Source: Verrucomicrobiota bacterium
GTDB taxonomy: Bacteria; Verrucomicrobiota; Verrucomicrobiia; Opitutales; Opitutaceae
DNA: 64,000 nt
Assembly: GCA_014584295.1 (NCBI GenBank)
Contig: JACTNC010000063.1
Location: forward strand, 1 to 64,000
Direction of reading: 5' to 3'
In this document: piece after piece, positions 8,221 through 18,142 of the stretch
How positions within the stretch are numbered: position 1 is the first letter of the stretch
Layout of the letters: each line of letters starts with the position of its first letter
Position numbers and translations under genes: made by a program
The notes under the pieces: model-generated
The model's database searches: none
What the model saw: only the letters and a program-made list of their open reading frames with translations
What the model was told of the DNA's origin: nothing

Positions 8221-9267
8221 TCAACCGGCCACTTTGCGGAGCAGGGTGATCCGGCCGATCGGAAGCCATTCGGCAACGAGAATGTCGCCATTGTGCAGGA
8301 AGATCGCGTCGTGGGGTGTGATGAATTGTCCCGGGGTGAATTCCGAGCGCTTTTGTGAGCGACGCGACCCGACCTTGCCGTTGTTCTCTCGACCGTCCCC
8401 GAGTTGGGCAACGACTTTGTAGTCTCGGTCCAGAATGCACACCTGGCTGTCCAGGTCAGGGCAAACCATCCAGTCGCCGCGAACGTGGAAGTGACACGGC
8501 ATGCGCAGGCGCGCCTCATCCTGAATTGTTTTCAGATGCCTGCCCTCAAGCGTGAACGTCTGTATGCGGCGATTGCCGCGATCCGCCACAACCAGGACAG
8601 GCTCACTACCGCGCGTGTCCACCCATTGTCCGTGGGGATTGTTGAGCTCACCATCACCCTTGCCTGGAGAGGCGATCTCCCCGAGGAATTTCCCTTTCTC
8701 CGAGAAGCGCATCATGTGGTGGGAGCCATAACCATCGCCGATGTAGAAATCGCCGTTGGGAGCAAATGCGACATTGGTCGGAATGAACGAAATCGGCTTA
8801 GCGGCATACGCCGGATCTTCCTTCGGGTAGCCATGGGACCAAAGAACCTTTCCATCGAGCGTGGTCTTGACCACACGCGACCGCGTCGTGTCGCAGATGT
8901 ATAGGACCTCCCTGCCGCTCTCCTTGCGAATATCCAGGCCGTGCTGTCCGCCCCGGTACTCCTCGCCAAAGGCGCGAATGAACTTTCCCTTCGCATCGTA
9001 CACAACGACCGTTTCGGGACGCATGCTCGAGCTGTTGACCGTGTGGCCAACATAGATGTTGCCCTGACTGTCCTGACAAAGGCCGTGCGTGTCGCCCCAG
9101 ACCATGCCATCAGGCGGCACCAGCCAATCGTGAACGCATTCATAGGTGTGTTCGCCTGAGCCCACCACCAGAGGCCGTCCCTGTGAGGCGCGGATGAAGG
9201 GAGCCGGAATCGTGCTTAAAGCTGCCGTGGCAGCGACCTGACCGATGAAGGATCTACGGGTATGCAT
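8221..9267 (-). CDS. Tat-exported NHL-repeat / six-bladed beta-propeller protein
   Basis: The 348-residue protein starts with a twin-arginine signal (MHTRRSFIGQVAATAALSTIPAP). It continues with repeated propeller blades recognisable as NHL-type units: HGLCQDSQGNIYVGHT, NVAFAPNGDFYIGDGYGSHHMMRFSEKGKF, HGQWVDTRGSEPVLVVADRGNRRIQTF and PHDAIFLHNGDILVAEW. Such propellers appear in secreted binding proteins and in peptidyl-alpha-hydroxyglycine lyase-like enzymes. It ends the DUF1553-DUF1501-cytochrome operon, 17 bases after the preceding gene, suggesting a periplasmic partner of those proteins. Catalytic activity is not shown. Confidence 0.85.
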   Translation of the reverse strand: MHTRRSFIGQVAATAALSTIPAPFIRASQGRPLVVGSGEHTYECVHDWLVPPDGMVWGDTHGLCQDSQGNIYVGHTVNSSSMRPETVVVYDAKGKFIRAFGEEYRGGQHGLDIRKESGREVLYICDTTRSRVVKTTLDGKVLWSHGYPKEDPAYAAKPISFIPTNVAFAPNGDFYIGDGYGSHHMMRFSEKGKFLGEIASPGKGDGELNNPHGQWVDTRGSEPVLVVADRGNRRIQTFTLEGRHLKTIQDEARLRMPCHFHVRGDWMVCPDLDSQVCILDRDYKVVAQLGDGRENNGKVGSRRSQKRSEFTPGQFITPHDAIFLHNGDILVAEWLPIGRITLLRKVAG

Positions 9268-9284
9268 AGGGAAAAGGGAGTTGC

Positions 9285-10745
9285 TCAGGGTTGAAGCGGA
9301 GGGGAAGCCGTTGTTGCGGACACGGTCTCACCAGCATGCGGCTTCTCGGATGGCTTTGCGGCAGCGCCCGTCCGGATGCCGAAATTGGCGTTAAACTGCT
9401 GGTTTCTGATCTCGTTCTCAAGGTCGGCGATCTTGTCCTCCAAACGTCTGATGCGCCGATGATCCACGAGTTGCGAGCTCAATCCCTCCACCGCTGCAGG
9501 AGTCACCTTCGTCTGCCAGACATAGAGCGAACGCAATTGCTTCAAGGGCTTGAGCGCGACGAGTCCTGCATCCGTGACTGCCGTGGAATGCACGTTGAGA
9601 TACTCCAGGTATTTCAGGCCGGAGAGATTCTGCAGCCCCGCATCCGTAATCCTCGTGCGATCAAGGCTCAGGCGGCGAAGGTTCTTCATGGCCGCAAGTG
9701 CCTTCAGCCCTTCATCGGTGACATCCGTTTCACCTAGATCCAGCGAGGTCAGCGCCAGCGCCACAGGCGCAAGGGACTCAAGCTGAGCGTCACCGAAGCT
9801 GCCACCCGCCTGGCGCGCATTGGCAGAGAACCAGGGGCTGTCCACCGCAAGGGGACGGATCATCACGCCTAGTTTCTTCTCGAGTTCAATGGCACTTGAG
9901 AGCGATGCCGCGCGTTCCGGCACCGGCGGGCGCAGCCCGGGAAACTTCCCCACCAGCATTTCGGTGATGTAGGTGGGCATGTCCGCATTGGCGAGCTTGA
10001 GATCCCGGGATGCACCCGAATCGATCCACCATTCAAGCAGGGACAACTCGTTCTCGGTAAGCTGCGGTTTGCCTTTCGGCGGCATGTGTTCCTTCGCCTC
10101 CAGCGGAAGATGAGCCCGCTGGATCATCAGGCTGCCCGCGGAATTGCCTGCCTTGAAGGACGGGCCGTTCTTGCCGCCCTTCTCGAGGGCTTCCCAGGAG
10201 TCATAGCGCAGCTCCCCATTGCTCTTGCTCGCACCATGACACGCAAAACAGCGCTGTTCCAGAATGGGATGAACTGCTCCCTCAAATACCGTCACTTTTG
10301 TAAGGTCGGCCGTTGGGGCGCCATTTCCAAAATGGAAGGCAAGGTAGTCCGAACCGTGTGTGAGAGAGCCACCGTAGTGCCCTGCGAGCGACAGCACAGC
10401 CAGGGCTGAAACCCACAGAACCGTGTAGGTCCTCTGCCAGCGCAACCGCTGAAAAACCAGCATTCCAAGTGCCAGCACCGTCGCGGCAATGCCAAGATAG
10501 CGGTGCCTGTCGAGGATCGCTGCATCATATTCCCCGCCACGGGCGAGCAGCCATCCAAAGGCCGATGCTGCAATGGCTGAGATCGCTGCGACGATCAGAA
10601 TCAGGGTCCTCACCCGGTCCGGAATCCGCGGGAAACGCGGAAACCACGTGAATACCTCCACAATCGCCAGGAGAAAAAGGATGCCGATCGGCAGGTGGAC
10701 GACTAGAGGGTGAAACCGGCCCAGAAGGGTGACAAGGGAATCCAT
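9285..10745 (-). CDS. membrane DUF2231 - cytochrome c (PSCyt1-type) - leucine-rich-repeat fusion
   Basis: Three modules lie in 486 residues. Residues 1-125 form a four-helix membrane domain starting RFHPLVVHLPIGI, typical of DUF2231. Residues 150-250 are a planctomycete-type cytochrome c with CFACH at 166-170 and a likely distal Met in HMPPKGKP (about 221). Residues 335-435 are leucine-rich repeats (TDEGLKALAAMKNLRRLSLD, TDAGLQNLSGLKYLEYLNVH, TDAGLVALKPLKQLRSLYVW). The tail is a short coiled coil (RRLEDKIADLENEI). The HPLVVH histidines could hold a membrane heme or metal, which would allow electron transfer to the periplasmic heme; this is inference. It lies 120 bases after the DUF1501 gene and 17 before the NHL gene. 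Confidence 0.85.
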   Translation of the reverse strand: MDSLVTLLGRFHPLVVHLPIGILFLLAIVEVFTWFPRFPRIPDRVRTLILIVAAISAIAASAFGWLLARGGEYDAAILDRHRYLGIAATVLALGMLVFQRLRWQRTYTVLWVSALAVLSLAGHYGGSLTHGSDYLAFHFGNGAPTADLTKVTVFEGAVHPILEQRCFACHGASKSNGELRYDSWEALEKGGKNGPSFKAGNSAGSLMIQRAHLPLEAKEHMPPKGKPQLTENELSLLEWWIDSGASRDLKLANADMPTYITEMLVGKFPGLRPPVPERAASLSSAIELEKKLGVMIRPLAVDSPWFSANARQAGGSFGDAQLESLAPVALALTSLDLGETDVTDEGLKALAAMKNLRRLSLDRTRITDAGLQNLSGLKYLEYLNVHSTAVTDAGLVALKPLKQLRSLYVWQTKVTPAAVEGLSSQLVDHRRIRRLEDKIADLENEIRNQQFNANFGIRTGAAAKPSEKPHAGETVSATTASPPLQP

Positions 10746-10865
10746 TCGACGCTAGGGAGCGATAGGGTCGTCATGAGAGAAGCCGGAAGCCTCGCGGACA
10801 ACGCCTTTCCGTTTTCAACGCTATTTTCATGATCCCCGACCGGCAGTCGGATTGCAGAGCGCAAT

Positions 10866-12317
10866 TCAGGACAGGATGCTCCGGACCACATTGCCCTCGA
10901 CATCCGTAAGGCGAAAATAGCGCCCTTGGTGCTTGAAGGTCAGCTTCTCGTGATCAAGTCCAAGGAGGTGGAGCATCGTCGCCTGGAGATCGTGAACGCC
11001 GACGGGATTCTCCGTGATGTTGTATCCAAAATCATCCGTAGCTCCCAGCGTGTACCCCGGCTTGATCCCGGCGCCCGCGAGCCAGACTGTGAAGCACCGC
11101 GGGTGATGGTCACGGCCGTAGTCCGTCGCCGTCAACTTCCCCTGTGAATACGCGGTACGGCCAAATTCACCACCCCAGACCACGAGCGTGTCCTCAAGCA
11201 GACCACGCTGCTTGAGGTCGGTGATCAACGCATAGCATCCGCGGTCGACATCGGCACATTGGCGGCGAATCATCTTCGGAAGCGATCCGTGTTGATCCCA
11301 GCCCGGATGATAGAGCTGGATGAAGCGCACATCCCGCTCGGCAAGTCGCCGCGCAAGCAGGCAGTTGGCTGCAAATGTACCTCCCTGCCGTGCTTCTTCT
11401 CCATAAAGCTCATACGTGGACGCAGGCTCGCGGCTGAGATCCATCACGCTCGGCACACTCGTCTGCATGCGGTAGGCCATCTCGTATTGGGCGACGCGCG
11501 ACGTGATCTCCGGATCACCCAGGTTTTCGAACTGTCCCGCATTCAGCTCCGCAAGACGGTCAAGCATCTTGCGACGTCCAACCGCGGAAACACCGTCGGG
11601 ATTCCTAAGAAAGAGCACAGGATCTCCACCACTCCGAAACTGCACACCCTGGTGAACACTCGGCAGAAATCCATTGCCCCAGAGTCGCGCATACAGCGGC
11701 TGGTCAATGCGATCCTTGGAAATCAGAACAACAAACGCCGGAAGATTCTCGTTCGCACTGCCCAACCCGTAGGAGAGCCAGGCACCCATCGCGGGTCTGC
11801 CAGGCAACTGGTTTCCCGTCTGGAAAAAGGTGATCGCCGGGTCGTGATTGATGTGCTCGGTATGCATCGAGCGGATGAAGCAGAGATCGTCCACCATGCG
11901 CGCCGTGTAGGGCATCAACTCGCTCACCCAGGCGCGACACTCTCCATACTGGCTGAACTTGAATTGCGCCCCCGCCAGCGGAAGGCGGGCCTGATTCGCC
12001 GACATGCCCGTCAGGCGCTGCCGCCCTCGCACGCTCTCCGGCAGATCCTGCCCGTTCAACTTGTTCAGGAGGGGCTTGTAATCGAAGAGATCGTGCTGAG
12101 ATGGGCCACCCGCCATGAAGAGGTAGATGACACGTTTGTCCTTCGGCGCAAAGTGGGGTGCACGCGGCGCTCCATATCCCGCTCCGGCATCGCCCTGAGG
12201 GTTTCCGCGGGCGCCCCGGTGAAGCAGGTTCATCAGCGCCAATCCGCCCACGCCCATCGCGAAACGACCGAAGAAATCGCGTCGACTGAGATTGAAATTA
12301 ACGTGATCGCAAAACAT
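10866..12317 (-). CDS. Tat-exported DUF1501 protein
   Basis: The 483-residue protein has a twin-arginine leader ([23 protein letters not shown]). DUF1501 features follow, a sulfatase/alkaline-phosphatase-like fold: [46 protein letters not shown] and [34 protein letters not shown]1501 proteins are almost always encoded beside DUF1553/DUF1549 cytochrome-like proteins in Planctomycetes and Verrucomicrobia, as here. The biochemical role of the pair is unknown. The start lies 15 bases after the DUF1553 stop, implying one transcript. It should be exported folded to the periplasm. Confidence 0.92.
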   Translation of the reverse strand: MFCDHVNFNLSRRDFFGRFAMGVGGLALMNLLHRGARGNPQGDAGAGYGAPRAPHFAPKDKRVIYLFMAGGPSQHDLFDYKPLLNKLNGQDLPESVRGRQRLTGMSANQARLPLAGAQFKFSQYGECRAWVSELMPYTARMVDDLCFIRSMHTEHINHDPAITFFQTGNQLPGRPAMGAWLSYGLGSANENLPAFVVLISKDRIDQPLYARLWGNGFLPSVHQGVQFRSGGDPVLFLRNPDGVSAVGRRKMLDRLAELNAGQFENLGDPEITSRVAQYEMAYRMQTSVPSVMDLSREPASTYELYGEEARQGGTFAANCLLARRLAERDVRFIQLYHPGWDQHGSLPKMIRRQCADVDRGCYALITDLKQRGLLEDTLVVWGGEFGRTAYSQGKLTATDYGRDHHPRCFTVWLAGAGIKPGYTLGATDDFGYNITENPVGVHDLQATMLHLLGLDHEKLTFKHQGRYFRLTDVEGNVVRSILS

Positions 12318-12332
12318 GGCTCCATTAGGCGC

Positions 12333-15300
12333 TCATCGGCGCATGAGGGTTTCGTCAAAATTCAGGAGCGCCTGGGCGATCACGGTTGCAGCCGCACGAT
12401 CGGTAACGGGCAACGTCGCATCGCCTCGCGCGTCTCCCATGTTTAGGAGTCTCTCGGCAGAGCTCGGATCACCGGCAAAGAGCTTTGATTGTTCCTCATA
12501 CATCTGCGTCAGCACGGTCAATTCACGCTCACCGGCGTGCCTGCCGGTCACAAGCGGAAACACCCAAGCGAGCTGCGAACGCAATCCCCGACCTCCCTCT
12601 CGCAGCATCCGTTCTCCAATGAAACGGGCGGCCTCGATCCATTGGACATCATTCAACAACGCGAGCGCCTGAAGCGGCGTGCTCGTGCTTTGCCGCTTCA
12701 CCGTACATACATTTCGCTCGGCGGCATCAAAGAGAATCATCGCGGGAGGCGGAACCGTGCGCTTCCAGAAGGTGTAGAGGCTCCTCCTGTGCAAGTCCTC
12801 ACCCTTGCCCTGATCGTAAACGGGCTTACCCATCGCGATTTCCTCCCACAATCCGGGCGGCTGGTAGGGTTTCACGCTCGGCCCTCCGATTTTTTCGACC
12901 AGCAGACCGCTCACCGCCAGCGCCTGATCCCTCAGCATCTCCGAGGTCAGCCGGCGCGAGGGACCGCGCGCCAGCAGATGATTGTGCGGATCGCGCGCGA
13001 TGCGCTCCGGTGTTCCGATCGAACTCTGCCGGTAGGTTGCGGACAACGCCATCTGACGAAGGGCGCGCTTCACATCCCAGCCCGTCGACATGAAGTCATG
13101 CGCCAGCCAATCCAGAAGATCCGGGTGCGTAGGCTGCGCACCTTGCAGGCCAAAGTTGTCGCTCGTCTCCACCAATCCGTTTCCAAACATCATCTGCCAG
13201 AGCCGGTTCACGGTCACACGCGCCATCAGCGGATTGTCGGCACTGACAAGCCATCGCGCGAGGCCCAGGCGATTTCTCGGGAGATCGGCCGCCATGGGAG
13301 GCAGAGCTGCGGGAGTTGCTGCCGTCACTTCCTCACCCGGCGCATCGTAAGCGCCTCGGACAAGGACATGGGCCTTCCTCGGCTGCGGCATCTCCTGCAT
13401 GACCATCGCTTCGGGAACAGACATGACGAGCCGGTTCTGTTCCTCCCTGAGTCGCTTCAGCTCACGCTGTGCCTCCCGTGCGGGCTGATAAACCACACTC
13501 AGAAAATAGGCGCGCATGTCCTCCTGCTCTTCCGCGTTCCATTCGGTCGCCCCCTTCTCCCAGGCTCGGGCAAACCTTTCGCCTCCGGAAACGGCATCGA
13601 CCTCCAGAGCCGTAAGCTCTCGGTCATAGACGCTCAGGTCGTCAACCCTCCCTCCAATGAATCCATTGTCACGAAACCGGTAGCCGATCGCCAGGTCGGG
13701 TTCGGTGCCGTCATAGGTCACGTCCTTGTACAGGCCGTCGCGCACAACCTCCACCGGTACGCGTTTGCCATCGATGTAGACACGGGCACCCGAAGCACGA
13801 CTCGATCCATCGTAGGTCACGGCGAGGTGGGTCCATGCGTTCGGAGCGATGGATGTCTTTGACACAACCTTGATCGATGCGCCCGGCCACAGGTAATGCA
13901 GACCGAACGCGACGCGCCCATTCTCGAGAAGAATCTCATAGCCCCGGCTGCCCGCATCCGTCGCGGCCTTTGAGCGGTGCAAGACCACCGCGCGCGGTGC
14001 GTGAACCGCGGGAGGATGTACACGGATCGCGAGCGAGAACGAATCCGTACGGTGAAAATGCCCGACACCGGGAAACTTGAACCCATTCTCGCCGCTGAAT
14101 TCGACCACCTTCCCTCCGCGATCTGCCTTCAATCTCGGCGACTCGACCGCAATTCCAGGAGGACCCGACGCCACCGAATTCGCGACGGCGTCATCCTTCA
14201 TCTCATCGAAGGTAAATCCCGCGATGAGGCCTTGGGAAACCGGAGGGAGAGGACCACGATGAGCCAGCCAGTCGGAGAATGCGCCAGCCGCACCCTCCTT
14301 CACGGCGGCAAGATTCCTTTCCGCGGCCTCTGTTTTCCGCTGAAGCGCCTCCAATTGCCGGTCCTGCTCGTCGGTGGTGAGCAGGAGCGTCGGTACGGGC
14401 ATCGAGTCGGCAAATCCCTTGTAGCTGATCTGGCCGGCCTCATCGATGTTTTGAAAAAAGGAAGCGAGCGAATAAAAATCCTTTTGCGTGATGGGATCGT
14501 ACTTGTGGTCGTGGCAGCGCGCACAGTCGAGCGTCAGTCCAAGGAAGGCCGTTCCAAACGTGATCACACGATCAGCGACATAGGCCTGGCGATATTCTTC
14601 CTCCACAATGCCGCCTTCCTCGTTCTGGTTATGCAGGCGATTGAACGCCGTCGCGAGACGCTGGGATTTTGTCGCGGTAGGCAGCAGGTCGCCCGCGAGT
14701 TGCTCGGTGACAAACTGATCGAACCGCATGTTTCGGTTGAACGCCTGAATCACCCAGTCTCGCCAGGCCCACATCGCACGCGTACGATCCAGTTGGTACC
14801 CATGCGTATCGGCGAAACGTGCGATATCCATCCAGTCGGCCGCCATGCGTTCCCCGTAGCGCGGTGACGCAAGCAGCCGATCCACGACTCGCTCATAGGC
14901 ATCGGCAGAAGTGTCCGAGAGGAAGGCCTTTCGCTCCTCCGGAGTCGGTGGAAGCCCGGTGAGATCCAGCGTGACTCGCCTCAGCAATCGCTCCCGGTCC
15001 GCCTCAGGTGAGAGTGTCCATTGCTCACGCTTGAGGCGATCGATCACAAACGCATCGATCGCCGGGCCACCTTTTCCACCGCCGGAGGGAGGGACCGGCT
15101 TTCCAATGGGTGCAAATGCCCAGTGACCCGCCCAGGGGGCGCCCTCGGATACCCAGCGCTGCAGGGTGGATATTTCCTCGGGAGTAAGTTGCCTCACGGC
15201 ATTTCGCGGCGGCATCACCTTTTCAGGATCCTTGCTTATGATGCGCTGCACCAATGCACTGTCGCCTGGTTTTCCCGGGCGCACGACCGTCACGCCCTCG

Positions 15301-15533
15301 TGAGTCCGGAACAAACCCTCTTTCGTATCCAGCCTCAGTTTGGCCTCGCGCTTCGGCTCATCAGGGCCATGGCACTTGAAGCAGGCATCCGACAGGATCG
15401 GCAATACGTCCCAGCGAAAGTCAACCTTTCGCTCCGCAGCACCCAAGATTGAAGCTGCGAAGGCAAAACATGCAAAGGCAACCCGTTGCATGCATGCGAC
15501 GACCGACGACCGAGCGAAGCGCGGCCCGCTCAT
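12333..15533 (-). CDS. large secreted PSCyt1-DUF1549-LamG-DUF1553 protein
   Basis: About 1066 residues, in this order: a probable signal peptide (VAFACFAFAASILGAAE); a planctomycete cytochrome c domain with CFKCH at about 51-55; DUF1549 (from APIGKPVPPSGG, with RMAADWMDIARFADTHGY and CARCHDHKYDPI); a LamG/concanavalin-like insert (about 470-650, VEFSGENGFKFPG to DLAIGYRFRDNGFIGGRVDDLSVYDREL); and DUF1553 at the C-terminus (PRNRLGLARWLVSADNPLMARVTVNRLWQMMFG, CTVKRQSTSTPLQALALLND). CARCHDHKYD gives a second CxxCH. LamG suggests glycan binding. The ATG at 15533 is chosen just before the signal peptide; ATG 15491 is an alternative, and an upstream extension looks non-coding. It is the first gene of the operon. 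Confidence 0.88.
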   Translation of the reverse strand: MSGPRFARSSVVACMQRVAFACFAFAASILGAAERKVDFRWDVLPILSDACFKCHGPDEPKREAKLRLDTKEGLFRTHEGVTVVRPGKPGDSALVQRIISKDPEKVMPPRNAVRQLTPEEISTLQRWVSEGAPWAGHWAFAPIGKPVPPSGGGKGGPAIDAFVIDRLKREQWTLSPEADRERLLRRVTLDLTGLPPTPEERKAFLSDTSADAYERVVDRLLASPRYGERMAADWMDIARFADTHGYQLDRTRAMWAWRDWVIQAFNRNMRFDQFVTEQLAGDLLPTATKSQRLATAFNRLHNQNEEGGIVEEEYRQAYVADRVITFGTAFLGLTLDCARCHDHKYDPITQKDFYSLASFFQNIDEAGQISYKGFADSMPVPTLLLTTDEQDRQLEALQRKTEAAERNLAAVKEGAAGAFSDWLAHRGPLPPVSQGLIAGFTFDEMKDDAVANSVASGPPGIAVESPRLKADRGGKVVEFSGENGFKFPGVGHFHRTDSFSLAIRVHPPAVHAPRAVVLHRSKAATDAGSRGYEILLENGRVAFGLHYLWPGASIKVVSKTSIAPNAWTHLAVTYDGSSRASGARVYIDGKRVPVEVVRDGLYKDVTYDGTEPDLAIGYRFRDNGFIGGRVDDLSVYDRELTALEVDAVSGGERFARAWEKGATEWNAEEQEDMRAYFLSVVYQPAREAQRELKRLREEQNRLVMSVPEAMVMQEMPQPRKAHVLVRGAYDAPGEEVTAATPAALPPMAADLPRNRLGLARWLVSADNPLMARVTVNRLWQMMFGNGLVETSDNFGLQGAQPTHPDLLDWLAHDFMSTGWDVKRALRQMALSATYRQSSIGTPERIARDPHNHLLARGPSRRLTSEMLRDQALAVSGLLVEKIGGPSVKPYQPPGLWEEIAMGKPVYDQGKGEDLHRRSLYTFWKRTVPPPAMILFDAAERNVCTVKRQSTSTPLQALALLNDVQWIEAARFIGERMLREGGRGLRSQLAWVFPLVTGRHAGERELTVLTQMYEEQSKLFAGDPSSAERLLNMGDARGDATLPVTDRAAATVIAQALLNFDETLMRR

Positions 15534-15764
15534 ATAGTCTAACCCGCGTGGCAAAGCTCGCACGGGAAAGCGAGACATCAAAAACGCACATTGATGACAG
15601 GGAACGTAACGCAAGGGATCCACGCGAATTCTTGTGATGCACCGTATCGTTGGCGGACTCCCCTCAGAGGGCAAGTGTTGCGTCCGAAGCGGAACCTGCT
15701 CTTACCACAATTCCGCCGACAACCACCGACGCGCCCTTTCCCCGTTGCCTCGGACTAACTCTGC

Positions 15765-16223
15765 CTATCCGGCGGCACGCTCGCGGTTCAGCCAAACTTT
15801 GGCTGCACTCTTGATGCGGGTGAGGATGTAATAGACGGTCTGACTGCGCAGGCGGACCAATTGCCCGCCAACAATCTTTGGCACAAAATCCTGCGGCACC
15901 TCAAGTATCGCCTCGGGAGTCGCTCCCTCGAAGCCCTTGCAAAGGATCGCAGTCATGGCCCTCGTAAGCGTCTGGACCTGACGACCGAGGGTGATGCGAA
16001 CACGGGCGGCACGTGTCACCGGATCGACCTTCATGAAAACCCCGACCGTGTCGGTGCACTCCTCGTCCTTGCGCACATCCTCAAGATCGAACGCTTCACC
16101 GGGATGAGGCGCACAGGCGGCTGCCTGATCCGCAAACACGATCAGGTTTTCCCGTTTTTCGTCGTCGGAGAGATGCTCGAAGAGATCGACGATCTCTCCG
16201 AGTGCAGGCGGATATTCGGGCAT
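15765..16223 (-). CDS. sufE: SufE-like sulfur acceptor protein
   Basis: The 152-residue product matches SufE/CsdE. It starts PPALGEIVDLFEHLSDDEKRENLIVFAD, the family's N-terminal helix pair. The sulfur-accepting Cys sits in RKDEECTDTVGVFMKVD at about residue 56, replacing the usual VxGCxSQVW context. SufE takes persulfide from a cysteine desulfurase (SufS) and passes it to Fe-S assembly. No sufS or sufBCD lies in the window, but a rhodanese gene is 49 bases upstream on the same strand, so a sulfur-trafficking pair is plausible. ATG at 16223 was chosen; the frame is open upstream but overlaps the rhodanese gene and shows no homology. Confidence 0.85.
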   Translation of the reverse strand: MPEYPPALGEIVDLFEHLSDDEKRENLIVFADQAAACAPHPGEAFDLEDVRKDEECTDTVGVFMKVDPVTRAARVRITLGRQVQTLTRAMTAILCKGFEGATPEAILEVPQDFVPKIVGGQLVRLRSQTVYYILTRIKSAAKVWLNRERAAG

Positions 16224-16272
16224 TACAGCAGGCTGGCAGAGTCGCTGGTAAGGTCCAGTCTCCACTCCGCAC

Positions 16273-17148
16273 TCAACCCGGCTGATCCCCTTTCGCGATC
16301 GGCGCGCGAACGCGATTACCCCACTCGGTCCACGAGCCGTCGTAGTTGCGGACCTTCCTGTAGCCGAGGAGATAGGTGAGAACAAACCACGTGTGACTCG
16401 ATCGCTCGCCTATGCGGCAATAGGCAACGATATCGTCATCCGGTTTGAGACCGAGGTTCTCCGTGTAGATTTTCTTCAGTTCCTCGAATGTCTTGAACGT
16501 CCCGTCATCATTGGCGGCCGTTTTCCACGGCACGCTGCGCGCTCCGGGAATGTGTCCGCCCCGAAGCACGCCCTCCTGCGGGTACTCCGGCATGTGTGTG
16601 ATTTCACCGCGGTATTCGCCCGGCGAACGCACGTCGATGAGCGGCAGGCGGGCTTTCGCGTGGGCTAGCGTCTGATCAAAAAAGGCCCGGATTTCCTCAT
16701 CGTATCGCTTTGCAGGCACCGGGTAACTGGAGCGCTTGACCACGGGTTTCTCACGCGTGATCGGCCGACCATCGGCTTTCCATTTGGCGCTTCCGCCGTC
16801 GAGCAGCTTCACTTTCCGGTGACCGTACAACCGGAACGCCCACAGGGCATAGGCGGACCACCAGTTGGACTTGTCTCCATAGAAGACCACGGTCGTATCC
16901 GGCGAAATCCCATTGCGTGCACAGAGCTCGGCAAACTTCTCGGGCGAAATGTAGTCGCGCTCCGTATTGTCCTGAAGATCGCCCCGCCAATCGATGTGCA
17001 CGGCCCCGGGAATATGGCCGGTATCGTAAAGGAGCACATCCTCATTGCTTTCCACGATCCGCAGCGAGGGATCGTTGAGATGGGCCTGGAGCCAGGCGCC
17101 ATCAACCAGCACTTCGGGGTTCGAGTAGGCGGAGAATTTTGAGCTCAT
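16273..17148 (-). CDS. tandem-rhodanese sulfurtransferase (SseA-type)
   Basis: The 291-residue protein has two rhodanese domains. The N-terminal one (about 10-135) has CH2-type signatures ([19 protein letters not shown]) but no active-site Cys; its loop reads [12 protein letters not shown]. The C-terminal one (150-285) has [25 protein letters not shown] and the active loop [12 protein letters not shown] with catalytic Cys at about 244. The CRIGERSS loop resembles thiosulfate sulfurtransferases with the CRxGxRSS signature. It probably moves sulfane sulfur from thiosulfate or 3-mercaptopyruvate to thiophilic acceptors. The ATG at 17148 is preferred over an in-frame TTG four codons upstream. sufE follows. 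Confidence 0.92.
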   Translation of the reverse strand: MSSKFSAYSNPEVLVDGAWLQAHLNDPSLRIVESNEDVLLYDTGHIPGAVHIDWRGDLQDNTERDYISPEKFAELCARNGISPDTTVVFYGDKSNWWSAYALWAFRLYGHRKVKLLDGGSAKWKADGRPITREKPVVKRSSYPVPAKRYDEEIRAFFDQTLAHAKARLPLIDVRSPGEYRGEITHMPEYPQEGVLRGGHIPGARSVPWKTAANDDGTFKTFEELKKIYTENLGLKPDDDIVAYCRIGERSSHTWFVLTYLLGYRKVRNYDGSWTEWGNRVRAPIAKGDQPG

Positions 17149-17224
17149 GGGAGAAGACAATACCTTGGCTAGTCCAGCAACAAACTCAAGTATGCGGACC
17201 GATTTTTCTTCCCGTCACTCTCGT

Positions 17225-18136
17225 TCAGGTTAAGACCGCCTCGCCCAATCGATCCCCCATCCGTGTGTAAGTCTCCAGATATCTGCTACTTTGCGCGAGA
17301 ATATCCGCGTCGAAGCGGATTCGCCCTTTCTGAAAGAGGGTGATCACGCATGACCCGCCAAACTTAAACATTCCCTTGCTCTCGCCCTTCTCAACCCTCC
17401 GATCCTCCACGTACGTTTCGACAATCGAGCCCACGTTCGTTGCACCCACCTCGATCATGGCGACCGTCCCGAAGGCCGTATCCCGAAGGACGGTTATCCG
17501 GCGTTTGTTCTGTACAAGCCTCTGGACATTGATGCGCAGCGCAACGGGGCTGACGGAGTAGAGCCAGCCGTTGATCAGCCGTCCCACGTCGGGCACGCCT
17601 GCGACCGGAAAATGAAAACGATGATAGTCGGTCGGGCAGAGTCGCGAGATGAGCATCGCGCCCCCGGCAAAGGTCGCGGTCAGGTCCGCATCCTGAAGCA
17701 GATCTGCCAGCGAGAACGTAGCGCCCTTGACATAAAATCCGTCCGCCTCGTCGACATTGGCGAATGCCAGATGGCGCCCATCCGCGGGAAAAACCGCGAT
17801 GCGCTCATTGCCAGGCTCGGAAATCGGTCGCGCCTCCGGTTTGAGTGCACGGGTGAAAAACTCGTTGAACGTGCGGAATCGATACGGCGATTTTGCAAAT
17901 TCCTCCACATCGAGATCGTAGGTCGCGATGAACGGCAGGATCTTCCGCGCGCTGTGCACGCGGTTCATGCGCCATCCGAAGTAGGCGGACATCACCCAGC
18001 GACGCGCGAATAGCCACGTCGTGAAACGACCGATCGGATTTTCATAGGCCCAGCGCAGCCATCCCTCACCATAGATGGCTTCTGTCTCAACGGTACCTGT
18101 GCGCCGGTTGAAATAGCGGATCGGCTCCGGCTTCAT
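17225..18136 (-). CDS. psd: phosphatidylserine decarboxylase proenzyme
   Basis: The 303-residue protein matches the longer PSD subfamily: FNRRTGTVETEAIYGEGWLRWAYENPIG at the N-terminus, FNEFFTRALKPEARPI, the conserved YHRFHFPVAG with the active-site His pair, VAMIEVGATNVGSI, and the self-cleavage site FGGSCVITLF near residue 250. Autoproteolysis at Gly-Ser there would create the pyruvoyl group. The residue after Ser is Cys rather than the commoner Ser/Thr. It makes phosphatidylethanolamine from phosphatidylserine at the inner membrane; pssA is not in the window. The start lies six bases after the dnaJ stop, so translation is probably coupled to dnaJ. Confidence 0.93.
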   Translation of the reverse strand: MKPEPIRYFNRRTGTVETEAIYGEGWLRWAYENPIGRFTTWLFARRWVMSAYFGWRMNRVHSARKILPFIATYDLDVEEFAKSPYRFRTFNEFFTRALKPEARPISEPGNERIAVFPADGRHLAFANVDEADGFYVKGATFSLADLLQDADLTATFAGGAMLISRLCPTDYHRFHFPVAGVPDVGRLINGWLYSVSPVALRINVQRLVQNKRRITVLRDTAFGTVAMIEVGATNVGSIVETYVEDRRVEKGESKGMFKFGGSCVITLFQKGRIRFDADILAQSSRYLETYTRMGDRLGEAVLT

Positions 18137-18142
18137 TCGCGG

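Noticed and set aside
12489-13862. 457-codon open frame antisense to the DUF1553 gene
   Set aside because: It has a shadow composition, and the opposite strand holds well-conserved DUF1553 and LamG domains.
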